Positions 26,449 through 33,839 of a DNA stretch of 64,000 nt are shown piece after piece. This DNA comes from Pseudomonas japonica. GTDB lineage: Bacteria > Pseudomonadota > Gammaproteobacteria > Pseudomonadales > Pseudomonadaceae. How positions within the stretch are numbered: the stretch's first letter is position 1; each line of letters starts with the position of its first letter. The notes beneath the pieces are model-generated. The model saw nothing but the letters and a program-made list of their open reading frames with translations. It searched no databases and had not been told where the DNA came from. Location of the stretch: assembly GCF_013522925.1 (NCBI RefSeq), contig NZ_JAAMQU010000002.1, forward strand, positions 186,001 to 250,000. The letters are read 5' to 3'. The translations under genes and the position numbers were made by a program.

Positions 26449-26972
26449 GTTATTTTAGATACATTTAGTAACTAGCACGAGACAAGCGGGGGCTGCGCTT
26501 ATCATCATTGGTACATTGGCGTAAATTACTTTAAATTGTTTTTAGAGGATTGACATTTGGCTTTAGTCAAGAGAGCTAGAGTTGAGTGGCGCTTGGCCAT
26601 TGGCCCGAACCACTCCCTCTAGCGAAGTGCGCGAGTTCACAAGAAACGATCGTGACTGCTACAGGCTTGAACGCGACCGGGCGGTCAGTATCCGCCGCAG
26701 CGGTCTGATGCGTATACGGTAACCGTCAATAAAGTTGTATGGCGCTCTGCTGCCTAACTAACTTATTTGCCGGAAATAGCCTCGCCGCCCTGCGTTACGC
26801 CCAAGCGTGACTAAGCCTGACGAGTAGGTGTTCTCGTCAGCTTAATGGCACCCCGGACTTGGATAGGGGTGACCACGCCAGCGTGCACGCACGTGCGATC
26901 GACGGCAACACACCGGTGGTCAAGGCCACAACACTCAGGAGGCTGGGTACCAACCTTAAAACCGAGCTTAAG
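26449..26972. other. Gene-free region between the repeat-protein promoter and the COG4705 gene
   Basis: About 520 bp with no supportable gene on either strand; the first 100 bp are AT-rich. A perfect inverted repeat CTGACGAG/CTCGTCAG with an 8-nt loop sits at 26817-26840, 132 bp past the end of the COG4705 gene. It has no T-run on either strand, so its role is unclear. Confidence 0.5.
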
Positions 26973-27764
26973 TCAGCTGGCTTCGGAAATGTGCTGACGC
27001 GTTGCAGCAGGGCGGTCGGCGGAGCGGGCCACCTGGCGGGGCTTCCTGTTGAGGGCAATCGCGACCGTAACCAACACCACGAGAATGCCCAACAACACCA
27101 TGGATGAGCCGGCAGTGCCGAAATCCAGGCCACCTTTTTCATAGGGTTTGGTCAATACATCGCCCAGCGTGGCACCAAAAGGCCTTGTGAGTACGAATGC
27201 CACCCAGAACAGCAATACCGAGGGAATCCGCGTCAGTAGCTTGAGAAGTACTACCACGGCGAGGGCGCTACCGATCAGAAGCGCGCCACCCGCGAAACCG
27301 AGCCCAGAATCATCAGCCAGAAAATCTCCGAGCGCGGTGCCCAGCGTGTTGGAAAAGAGAATGGCAAACCAGTAAAACAGTTCACCCTTGCGGGTGGTGA
27401 TGCGGTCCACTGACAACGACCCTTCGCTGCGGTACCACGCCGCGAAGATTGCCAGCAGTATCGCAATCAATATGGCCGACCCTCCTGCATAGCCCACCTC
27501 CAGAGTACGGTCCATGAAGTCCGACATCGTGGTGCCAGCGGTGCTGGTTGACAGAATCACCAGCCAATACAATGCGGGATGGTAACGCTTGGCCGAAAGT
27601 TGCCCCACGAGTGTAGCGACGAACATACTGATGAGTATCAGAGAGCTTAAGGCATAGCCAACGTTCAGTGTCATCGACAGGAGATCCCCCGCTGTTTCTC
27701 CCAGCGTGGTCGCGCATATCTTCATCACCCAAAAAGCGAGGGTTATCTGCGGTAGTTTGTTCAT
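26973..27764 (-). CDS. COG4705 (DUF347-repeat) membrane protein, copy 1
   Basis: 263 residues with about eight membrane helices arranged as internal repeats. The recurring pattern TLGETAGDLLS / TMSDFMDRTLEVGYAGGS / TLGTALGDFLADDSGLGF / PFGATLGDVLTKP marks the DUF347 repeat. The function is unknown. Its paralogue at 32833-33603 flanks the other side of the LPS-modification genes, and a ColR-like box lies 60 bp upstream. It follows a DUF3606 gene and a methyltransferase-like gene on the same strand. Confidence 0.85.
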   Translation of the reverse strand: MNKLPQITLAFWVMKICATTLGETAGDLLSMTLNVGYALSSLILISMFVATLVGQLSAKRYHPALYWLVILSTSTAGTTMSDFMDRTLEVGYAGGSAILIAILLAIFAAWYRSEGSLSVDRITTRKGELFYWFAILFSNTLGTALGDFLADDSGLGFAGGALLIGSALAVVVLLKLLTRIPSVLLFWVAFVLTRPFGATLGDVLTKPYEKGGLDFGTAGSSMVLLGILVVLVTVAIALNRKPRQVARSADRPAATRQHISEAS

Positions 27765-27824
27765 TGCGTGTCTCGTGACAGTGGGTAGGGTAGGTTTTGG
27801 TAAAAGGATGATGCCGACAGAAAT

Positions 27825-27840
27825 ATGAAAAAAAAGTCAG
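27825..27840 (-). promoter_or_regulatory. ColR-like box upstream of COG4705 copy 1
   Basis: Minus-strand CTGACTTTTTTTTCAT matches 15 of 16 positions of the ColR consensus as I remember it (YYNAMNNWTTTTTCAC). It is 60 bp ahead of the ATG at 27764. Confidence 0.5.
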
Positions 27841-27893
27841 CTCGACATCAAAAACCCCTGCCGCCCTTACCCGGCAATAACAGCGCCACACGC

Positions 27894-28067
27894 TTATTCC
27901 TTGATTTTTTCAGTGACCGCCGAGAGTGAGTCACCGACCTCTTGTACCACAGATTTCAATTTTGCTTTCGTGACTCCGAGCCTGACCGACCAAAACTGGA
28001 GTTCGGTCTTGTCACGCACGTTTATTCTTAAAAATGAGTTGCTGTCTTGCAGCGCTTTGCTCTTCAC
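27894..28067 (-). CDS. DUF3606 small protein
   Basis: 57 residues from a GTG at 28067 that has GGGAG eight bases upstream; a TTG at 28088 is an alternative. The sequence FLRINVRDKTELQFWSVRLGV followed by LKSVVQEVGDSLSAVTEKI matches the DUF3606 pattern (RINVxxxxELxYWxxxLGV...VGxSxxAV). DUF3606 proteins are short and uncharacterised. It lies between the methyltransferase-like and COG4705 genes on the same strand. Confidence 0.75.
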   Translation of the reverse strand: MKSKALQDSNSFLRINVRDKTELQFWSVRLGVTKAKLKSVVQEVGDSLSAVTEKIKE

Positions 28068-28203
28068 AAAGGATGCTCCCGCCTCCAATTAATATACAGT
28101 GGTCTAGCTCTTGCCCTCTATAAAGCAAACTATGGCCGCACCCGATGGAATCAGGCGCCGGTTCAAATTTTGTGTAAGCAGGGCGGCTTGTGTAAAGCGT
28201 AGT

Positions 28204-28884
28204 CTATGTTTCTTTTCTCAGTACATACACCCGCCATGAAGAAAATAACGGAAGCAACTCGAATACACCGACAACTTTCAGGCCTGCCTTTTCAAACTCT
28301 TGCTCTACCGTCTGTTGATCGAGTATCGAGCCGAAGCTCCACGGCGCTACCTGGGGTTTGCCGCGCCTTGTAACCCGCCTGCCCCGGTTCCAGGACGCGA
28401 CATTCCCATCCACACAGGCAGAAATGATAACGGACTCCCGAGTCAGCCGATAAAACTCTCCGAGCAGGGCGAGCCGCTGCGTCGAGTCCAGGCCGGTTTC
28501 CCATAGGCCGATGCATGCAACGCAGTCCACTCCCCCTTGGGGCAGATCTATTCTGGAAAAGCCTGTTTTGAGCGGGTAGATATGCTCGGCTATAGACGAT
28601 GGCTGCGCACCTCGCGTAGTGACGATCCTCTCGATATCAGCACCGCCAGCAATCAGCCTACGGTTTAGCTTCTCCATAATTACCGGCCAAAACCTTCCCA
28701 CACTTCGAGATACATCGAGCACCAATCCTGGGTCATCAGCATGCATAAACGCATTGCGGACAACCTGATCAGCTCGATCATCCCAGAGATGGCTCAACGA
28801 CGTGCGGCGCCTGGTGGGGCTCTGCAGGCGGCGCGTTCTGCCAGGGATACGTGCAAGGGCATATAAATTCGCGAGCATCATCAT
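28204..28884 (-). CDS. Class I methyltransferase-like protein with degenerate SAM motif
   Basis: 226 residues from ATG 28884 (GAGG five bases upstream; a TTG lies at 28911). The layout is that of small SAM-dependent methyltransferases: RADQVVRNAFMHADDPGLVLD, then DCVACIGLWETGLDSTQRLAL, then a C-terminal KVVGVFELLPLFSSWRVYVL. Motif I reads VLDVSRSVGR where VLDVGCGTGR is expected, so two glycines are lost and SAM binding is doubtful. A ColR-like box lies 65 bp upstream. It is divergent from the Ais-like phosphatase gene. The substrate is unknown; a role in envelope modification is suggested only by context. Confidence 0.65.
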   Translation of the reverse strand: MMMLANLYALARIPGRTRRLQSPTRRRTSLSHLWDDRADQVVRNAFMHADDPGLVLDVSRSVGRFWPVIMEKLNRRLIAGGADIERIVTTRGAQPSSIAEHIYPLKTGFSRIDLPQGGVDCVACIGLWETGLDSTQRLALLGEFYRLTRESVIISACVDGNVASWNRGRRVTRRGKPQVAPWSFGSILDQQTVEQEFEKAGLKVVGVFELLPLFSSWRVYVLRKET

Positions 28885-28948
28885 ATCGACCTCGGCCAAT
28901 GGTGCGGCCAAGTTAGTGGCTACGAGATCCTCTGGAGGTAAAAGACAA

Positions 28949-28964
28949 GTAAAAAAAGTGTTAG
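28949..28964 (-). promoter_or_regulatory. ColR-like box upstream of the methyltransferase-like gene
   Basis: Minus-strand CTAACACTTTTTTTAC matches 15 of 16 positions of YYNAMNNWTTTTTCAC (consensus from memory). It lies 65 bp from the ATG at 28884. Confidence 0.5.
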
Positions 28965-28993
28965 AGGGAGGCCCGGCGATCGGGTCAGTACGC

Positions 28994-29009
28994 CGCGCGA
29001 AATTTTCAC
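28994..29009 (+). promoter_or_regulatory. Weak ColR-like box upstream of the Ais-like phosphatase gene
   Basis: CGCGCGAAATTTTCAC shares the TTTTCAC core of the other boxes but fails at three or more outer positions. It lies about 112 bp ahead of the ATG at 29121. Confidence 0.25.
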
Positions 29010-29120
29010 AGCGCTTTCATTTTATGGTCACCGTCACAGCACCATATTGGCGCGCACTTATTCCGCCAAATATAACCGCCTGTACTTTCGTGCGTGTTTC
29101 AATATCAAGGAGGTGCTGCA

Positions 29121-29804
29121 ATGCATCTTGAAAACGTATTTGCGCCAGGCCGACTCGCCGGCCTCTTGCCATTTCCCAAGCGTCGCTTCTGGCTTTGGGT
29201 CGCGTTCGTGTTGCTGGCTATTCCGCTGATAGGATGGATACTCCGAGCGCCTTCAGCCCACAACCTGGAGGAGGGCCGTTCAATCGCGGCAGCAGGTCTA
29301 TTCACCGCATGGGCCCAAGGTAACGCCATGGTGGTCATGCGCCATGCGGAGCGTTGTGATCGCTCTCACAACGAATGCCTGGGTGACCCGGACGGCATCA
29401 CGGTCGAAGGTGCAGACGTTGCTGCCAAGGCGGGTCGAGCGCTCCGGGCTCTTGGGATTAAAACTACCGATTTTCTGAGCAGCCCGCTTGTGCGCACCGT
29501 GCAAACCGCCCAGGCGGTGACGGGTCGGGACGTGCCTACCGTGGAATGGCTGCAGGACTGCCGGAGGCCATCACTCGAAGCGCTGCTGGCTTTGAAAAAG
29601 CCTGGACGTAATCTCGTGGTCGTGACGCACAGCGGCTGTATCGAGCACTACGAGCAACAGCTCGGCGTGGGCGGCACTCCGTCGAGTGGCTATGTCAGCG
29701 CTCTTTTCCTCTCAAACATTCATGACGATTCAGCGAAGGTGCTGGGGTACCTGGATGCTCCCGGATGGCAAACCCTTCTTGATCAGGCGGCAAAATCAAA
29801 ATGA
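29121..29804 (+). CDS. Histidine phosphatase, Ais/PmrG-like (LPS-core heptose phosphatase candidate)
   Basis: 227 residues; the start follows AAGGAGG with ideal spacing. One membrane anchor or signal segment lies at about residues 22-42. The phosphoglycerate-mutase fold shows VVMRHAERCDRSHNECLGD (RHxE-type catalytic motif), LSSPLVRTVQTAQAV and VVVTHSGCIEHY. This domain and anchor match Ais/PmrG, which removes phosphate from LPS heptose II when polymyxin-resistance genes are induced. It overlaps the PAP2 gene by 4 bp, so the two are translationally coupled, and eptA follows. The LPS substrate is inferred from context. Confidence 0.75.
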   Translation: MHLENVFAPGRLAGLLPFPKRRFWLWVAFVLLAIPLIGWILRAPSAHNLEEGRSIAAAGLFTAWAQGNAMVVMRHAERCDRSHNECLGDPDGITVEGADVAAKAGRALRALGIKTTDFLSSPLVRTVQTAQAVTGRDVPTVEWLQDCRRPSLEALLALKKPGRNLVVVTHSGCIEHYEQQLGVGGTPSSGYVSALFLSNIHDDSAKVLGYLDAPGWQTLLDQAAKSK

Positions 29805-30634
29805 TCGTGCAGTCCATCCCGACCGCAGCACAGTTCTTTATCCGGTACATTGGCATTCCTTTGCTGATTGGGCTGGTGACATTCCTGGTTTTCGACCTTG
29901 GGAACCTCGACCTCGCCTTCAGCAACCTTTTCTGGGACCCGGCGGCTGGCCAGTTTCCGCTCGAACACAATCATCTGTTCGAGAAAATCACCCACAAATG
30001 GGCGCGCGTCATTCCTGACTGGACCGGAGAAGGCGCCATAGTCGCGTTCCTCCTCTCCTTTGTATGGCCAGTCTTGAAAGGGTCCGGTGCTCCGGGGATT
30101 ATCCGGCTGAGCGAGGCGATAAAACTTGGACCGGTATTACGTTTCGCCCATCGGCACCGTGTGGATGCGCTGTTTATCGTCGTGGCATTCGCTGCAAGTA
30201 CAGGCGCGATTCACTATTTGAAAAGTCATACCAGCGTGTACTGCCCGGTAGAAACCACGCTGTATGGGGGCGAACACCTGCGCATGGAATGGTATAAAAA
30301 CTTCGCCTTCTGGTCGTCGCCAGGGGAGGGCCGATGCTGGCCGGGCGGGCATGCTTCCAGCGCCTTCAGCCTTTTCGCGCTGTACTTTGTCGCCCGCCGT
30401 TATGGCTGGTGGTACTCCACCTTGCTGCTCGAGGGGATCATCGTGCTGGGTATGGTGTATGGCACCACCCGCGTATTGCAGGGTTGGCATTACATGTCCC
30501 ATACGCTGTGGGCTGGCGTCACTGTATGGCTAGCCACCCTGGCCGTTGCAGCGTTGTTCTACACAAGGGCCCAGTTGCAGCAACCGTTGGTCGCGCCTGC
30601 CAGTAGAGTGCTAGCCCCGCTCGCAGACGCGTAG
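29801..30634 (+). CDS. PAP2-family membrane phosphatase (LpxT/LpxE-like)
   Basis: 277 residues with about six membrane helices. The PAP2 phosphatase motifs appear in altered form: KSHTSVYCP, then CWPGGHASSAFS (usual PSGHxxxA with Pro-Gly-Gly), then TTRVLQGWHYMSHTLW (the SRxxxxxHxxxD motif ends in His rather than Asp). Enzymes of this type act on undecaprenyl pyrophosphate or on lipid A phosphates in the periplasmic leaflet. Its gene overlaps the Ais-like phosphatase and precedes eptA, which supports a lipid A or core role. Confidence 0.78.
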   Translation: MIVQSIPTAAQFFIRYIGIPLLIGLVTFLVFDLGNLDLAFSNLFWDPAAGQFPLEHNHLFEKITHKWARVIPDWTGEGAIVAFLLSFVWPVLKGSGAPGIIRLSEAIKLGPVLRFAHRHRVDALFIVVAFAASTGAIHYLKSHTSVYCPVETTLYGGEHLRMEWYKNFAFWSSPGEGRCWPGGHASSAFSLFALYFVARRYGWWYSTLLLEGIIVLGMVYGTTRVLQGWHYMSHTLWAGVTVWLATLAVAALFYTRAQLQQPLVAPASRVLAPLADA

Positions 30635-30924
30635 CCGACACGGTAGCAACCGAGGCGAAAAAAATGTAAACCGCTAATATGGCCAAACGCCAGTGTAGTA
30701 GGACGGTTGCTGTAGAGCGGATGCACCGTCGACAAAAGTTGCCACTGCGGGGGTATCGCCTGGAAGCACAAACGTACTAACTCTCAAAGGCTGTAAGGGT
30801 AGTCATTTAAAAAATAACCGAAACATAAAACGAAGCTATTCTCAATAAGTCAGGCGATACTTCAGCCTGGCCTCCGTGTTATCTATTGCAGCTATCCACC
30901 AAACAACGCTGCGGCGGCAACTTA
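30635..30924. other. Gene-free stretch upstream of eptA
   Basis: Part of a 400-bp gap between the PAP2 and eptA genes. I see no gene. The gap ends in an AT-rich stretch with a ColR-like box and the likely eptA promoter. Confidence 0.5.
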
Positions 30925-30940
30925 TTACCATACTTTTCAC
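30925..30940 (+). promoter_or_regulatory. ColR-like box upstream of eptA copy 1
   Basis: TTACCATACTTTTCAC matches 14 of 16 positions of the remembered ColR consensus. Its CATAYTTTTCAC core is shared exactly with the site upstream of the second eptA. It is 95 bp ahead of the ATG at 31035. Confidence 0.5.
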
Positions 30941-31034
30941 AAAAATTTTTCTTCAGCTTACCTAGACTCTGGCGAAACCGCACGCGTAACCACCTGGTAA
31001 TCCGAGGTGGCCAGAACCAAGGAAAGTCACCAGC

Positions 31035-32648
31035 ATGGCAAAGTTGCCACCAGCACGACCAGAGGCCGTAACGCTTGTTACCAGCGTCTTTCTACTAGCT
31101 GCCTTCAACCTGCCACTCTTGCGGCACCTTGCCAGCCTTGTCGAGCAAACCGGTGGTTGGTTAATTTCAGGGATTTTCCTGGCTATAGTGCTATTCATCT
31201 TTAACCTGGTACTGAACCTGTTGGCTACCCGGTGGACGCTGAAACCTTTGCTGATTACTCTCCTGCTGCTAAGTGCCGGAGCGACTTATTTCATGCAGGA
31301 ATACGGCATAATCATCGATGTGGGTATGCTGCGCAATGTTATCGAGACAGATGTCGGCGAGGTAAAAGGGCTATTGTCCGTTGAATTCTTCGGATATTTG
31401 ATAATGCTGGGCGTGATCCCTTCTGTTTTGCTTTGGCATCTCCCCATTCGATATCGCGCCTTGCCACGCGCAGTCCTCACCAAGCTTATCGTCATCGTGT
31501 CCAGCGGCGCCGTTATTGGCTTACTTGCGATCAGTAATTATCAAGGCTTGTCTTCCTTGTTGCGTAATCATCACGAGCTCCGGCTGATGGTCGTTCCAAG
31601 CAATGTAATAGGCGCAGCCATGGCATACGCAGGAGAGCAAGCTGTCACCGCACACCGTCCCTTCGAGCACGTTGCCATGGACGCTCGACCAGGGTCCGGC
31701 TGGGCCAAACATACACGTAAATCCTTGACTGTACTGGTTGTGGGCGAGAGCGTACGCGCCGGCAACCTTGGCGTGCTCGGCTACGGCCGCGATACCACGC
31801 CGGAGCTGGACAAGGTAGCGGGGATGCTGGCATTCACCAATGTCCATTCTTGCGGCACCGAGACAGCGGTATCAGTGCCCTGCATGTTTTCCAACCTGAC
31901 CCGCAAGGGCTATTCGGCTGGCGCCGCGGCTAACCGTGAGGGGCTACTGGATGTGCTCAAGCGTGCCGGGCTCGATGTGATCTGGCTGGACAATCAGTCA
32001 GGGTGCAAAGGCACCTGCGCCCGTGTTGGCTACACCAATCTGGATAATTCCCCCGATGCTACCTATTGCAGTGATGGGGAATGCCACGATGAAATTTTGC
32101 TGCGTGAGGTGCCTAAACTGCTCGATAACCTTCAGCGCGATACCGTCTTGGTATTGCATCAAATGGGTAGCCACGGGCCGGAATATTTCAAGCGGGTGCC
32201 TGCAGGGTTCGATCATTTTCAGCCGATCTGCCGCAGCAATGCCTTGAATAACTGCACCCAGGAACAGATCGTCAACGCCTACGACAATACAATCCGTTAT
32301 ACGGATTACGTTCTAGCCCGCTTGATCACCATGCTCGACAACAGTAAAGGCAATGATACCGCGCTGCTGTACCTCGCTGACCACGGCGAGTCGCTGGGAG
32401 AATACAACTTATACCTGCATGGCACGCCATATCTCATTGCACCGGAGCAACAAAAGCACGTTCCATTGTTGGCCTGGTTCTCCGATGGCTATCGACAAGA
32501 CTTCGGTGTCGATGTTTCGTGCCTGGAGGCGGCTCAACACCGCGCGCTCAGTCACGACAACCTGTTTCACTCCATGCTGGGGCTACTTCAGGTGAACACT
32601 GAGGAGTACCACGCGGATCTGGATATATTCAGCGGCTGCCGAAAATAA
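31035..32648 (+). CDS. eptA: Lipid A phosphoethanolamine transferase EptA, copy 1
   Basis: 537 residues. Five N-terminal membrane helices (to about residue 175) anchor a periplasmic sulfatase-fold domain. Catalytic features: VVGESVRAGNLGVLGY, nucleophile Thr in SCGTETAVSVPCMFS, disulfide-forming cysteines (NQSGCKGTCARVGY, CSDGECHD) and the zinc site YLADHGESLGEYN with LYLHGTPY. The enzyme adds phosphoethanolamine to lipid A and lowers affinity for cationic peptides. A second EptA is encoded at 56729-58348. A ColR-like box lies upstream and an intrinsic terminator follows. Confidence 0.93.
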   Translation: MAKLPPARPEAVTLVTSVFLLAAFNLPLLRHLASLVEQTGGWLISGIFLAIVLFIFNLVLNLLATRWTLKPLLITLLLLSAGATYFMQEYGIIIDVGMLRNVIETDVGEVKGLLSVEFFGYLIMLGVIPSVLLWHLPIRYRALPRAVLTKLIVIVSSGAVIGLLAISNYQGLSSLLRNHHELRLMVVPSNVIGAAMAYAGEQAVTAHRPFEHVAMDARPGSGWAKHTRKSLTVLVVGESVRAGNLGVLGYGRDTTPELDKVAGMLAFTNVHSCGTETAVSVPCMFSNLTRKGYSAGAAANREGLLDVLKRAGLDVIWLDNQSGCKGTCARVGYTNLDNSPDATYCSDGECHDEILLREVPKLLDNLQRDTVLVLHQMGSHGPEYFKRVPAGFDHFQPICRSNALNNCTQEQIVNAYDNTIRYTDYVLARLITMLDNSKGNDTALLYLADHGESLGEYNLYLHGTPYLIAPEQQKHVPLLAWFSDGYRQDFGVDVSCLEAAQHRALSHDNLFHSMLGLLQVNTEEYHADLDIFSGCRK

Positions 32649-32736
32649 AGCAAAGCGGCAGATGAGATCTTGAACGCCCCGTCGAGTGACGGGGGCAAGG
32701 TCCAACCTGGTCAATGTTTCCTGAGTGATATCCAAT

Positions 32737-32758
32737 CGCCATAATTTGGCGTTTTTTT
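32737..32758 (+). terminator. Intrinsic terminator after eptA copy 1
   Basis: CGCCA/TGGCG stem, 5-nt loop, then seven T. It lies 89 bp past the stop. Confidence 0.85.
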
Positions 32759-32832
32759 GATTTACTACCCACAAGCGCTTCATGTTTGCTTTGGAAAAAT
32801 AGAAAGCAGCCAGTCTCTTTTCGGTGTCCAGA

Positions 32833-33603
32833 ATGACCAATTTGCCCAAGATCACGCTAGCGTTTTGGATCACGAAGATCTGCGCAACTACATTGGGTGA
32901 AACCGCTGGGGATCTATTGTCTACGACCCTTGATGTCGGGTATGCGCTCAGTTCGCTTATCCTTTTTACGGCATTTCTTGTTGCGCTGATGGCTCAGCTC
33001 TCCACGCGTAAGCACTACCCCCTGCTGTTTTGGATGGTGGTACTTGCTACTAGTATCATGGGGGCCACACTTTCGGACCTGATGGACCGTACCCTGGACA
33101 TGGGATATGCCTGTGGCTCTGTATTCTTGATGGCGATCCTTTGGTTCGTGTTTGCCCTATGGTATTTCACCGAGGGTACGGTCTCGATCAGGTCGGTCCG
33201 CAGCCGTCGCTCACAGCTTTTCCTGTGGTGTGCAATCCTGGTATCAAACACCTTAGGAACCGCGCTCGGGGACTTTCTCGCCGAGGATTCGGGACTGGGC
33301 TTCGCCGGTAGCGCCGCGGTAATTGGAAGTACCTTGTTGTTGATTACCATCCTGCGTTACGGCTCACGGTTGTCAGCGGTCCTGCTGTTCTGGCTAGCGT
33401 TCGTCCTCACTCGCCCGCTCGGTGCCACCGTGGGCGATTACCTGACGAAGGGGGCCGAGCAAGGAGGGCTGGGCTTCGGCACTGCCTGCTCGTCAGCAAT
33501 GCTACTGACCATACTGATAGCATTCGTAGGAATCGCAGCCTTGGTCATACGCAACCGCCGCGAGATCGGTACCCCTAAGGGAGCGGCCTGGATGTGCAAG
33601 TAG
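32833..33603 (+). CDS. COG4705 (DUF347-repeat) membrane protein, copy 2
   Basis: 256 residues from ATG 32833. It is collinear over its whole length with copy 1 at 26973-27764: TLGETAGDLLSTTLDVGYALS, LSDLMDRTLDMGYACGS, TLGTALGDFLAEDSGLGFAG and RPLGATVGDYLTKG recur. About eight membrane helices are expected. It follows eptA, separated from it by a terminator. The function is unknown. I saw no good ColR-like box immediately upstream. Confidence 0.85.
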   Translation: MTNLPKITLAFWITKICATTLGETAGDLLSTTLDVGYALSSLILFTAFLVALMAQLSTRKHYPLLFWMVVLATSIMGATLSDLMDRTLDMGYACGSVFLMAILWFVFALWYFTEGTVSIRSVRSRRSQLFLWCAILVSNTLGTALGDFLAEDSGLGFAGSAAVIGSTLLLITILRYGSRLSAVLLFWLAFVLTRPLGATVGDYLTKGAEQGGLGFGTACSSAMLLTILIAFVGIAALVIRNRREIGTPKGAAWMCK

Positions 33604-33839
33604 CTTGATAATCGGTGTGCAGGAGTAATTACCCACCCCTTAAACACATTTTCAGGTTTTGGACCGCTCACGGATCATGCAAGGCCAGGCATAACGAAAT
33701 TTATTTCACGATTCGGGTAGCATCATCGCTGCGTGTGGAGCCGCCTGGCCCCAGGCCCCCCGGCCATGTATCCGATCCCGCCTCTGCGCCGCCATGCCCA
33801 GCTAAAGTCTTCGTACTAGCTTTGTGCAGGTACGCCGAC

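Noticed and set aside
26817..26840. Terminator of COG4705 copy 1
   Set aside because: The hairpin is perfect but 132 bp past the stop and has no T-run.
32759..32832. ColR-like box before COG4705 copy 2
   Set aside because: No 16-mer comes close to the pattern seen at the other four genes.
33653..33680. Sigma-28 promoter before the AlgE-like gene
   Set aside because: The -35 is good (TCAGGTTT) but the -10 does not fit at the right spacing.
33615..33839. N-terminal extension of the AlgE-like protein
   Set aside because: AlgE proteins start directly with the A-module and need no N-terminal signal; the extra residues look non-coding.
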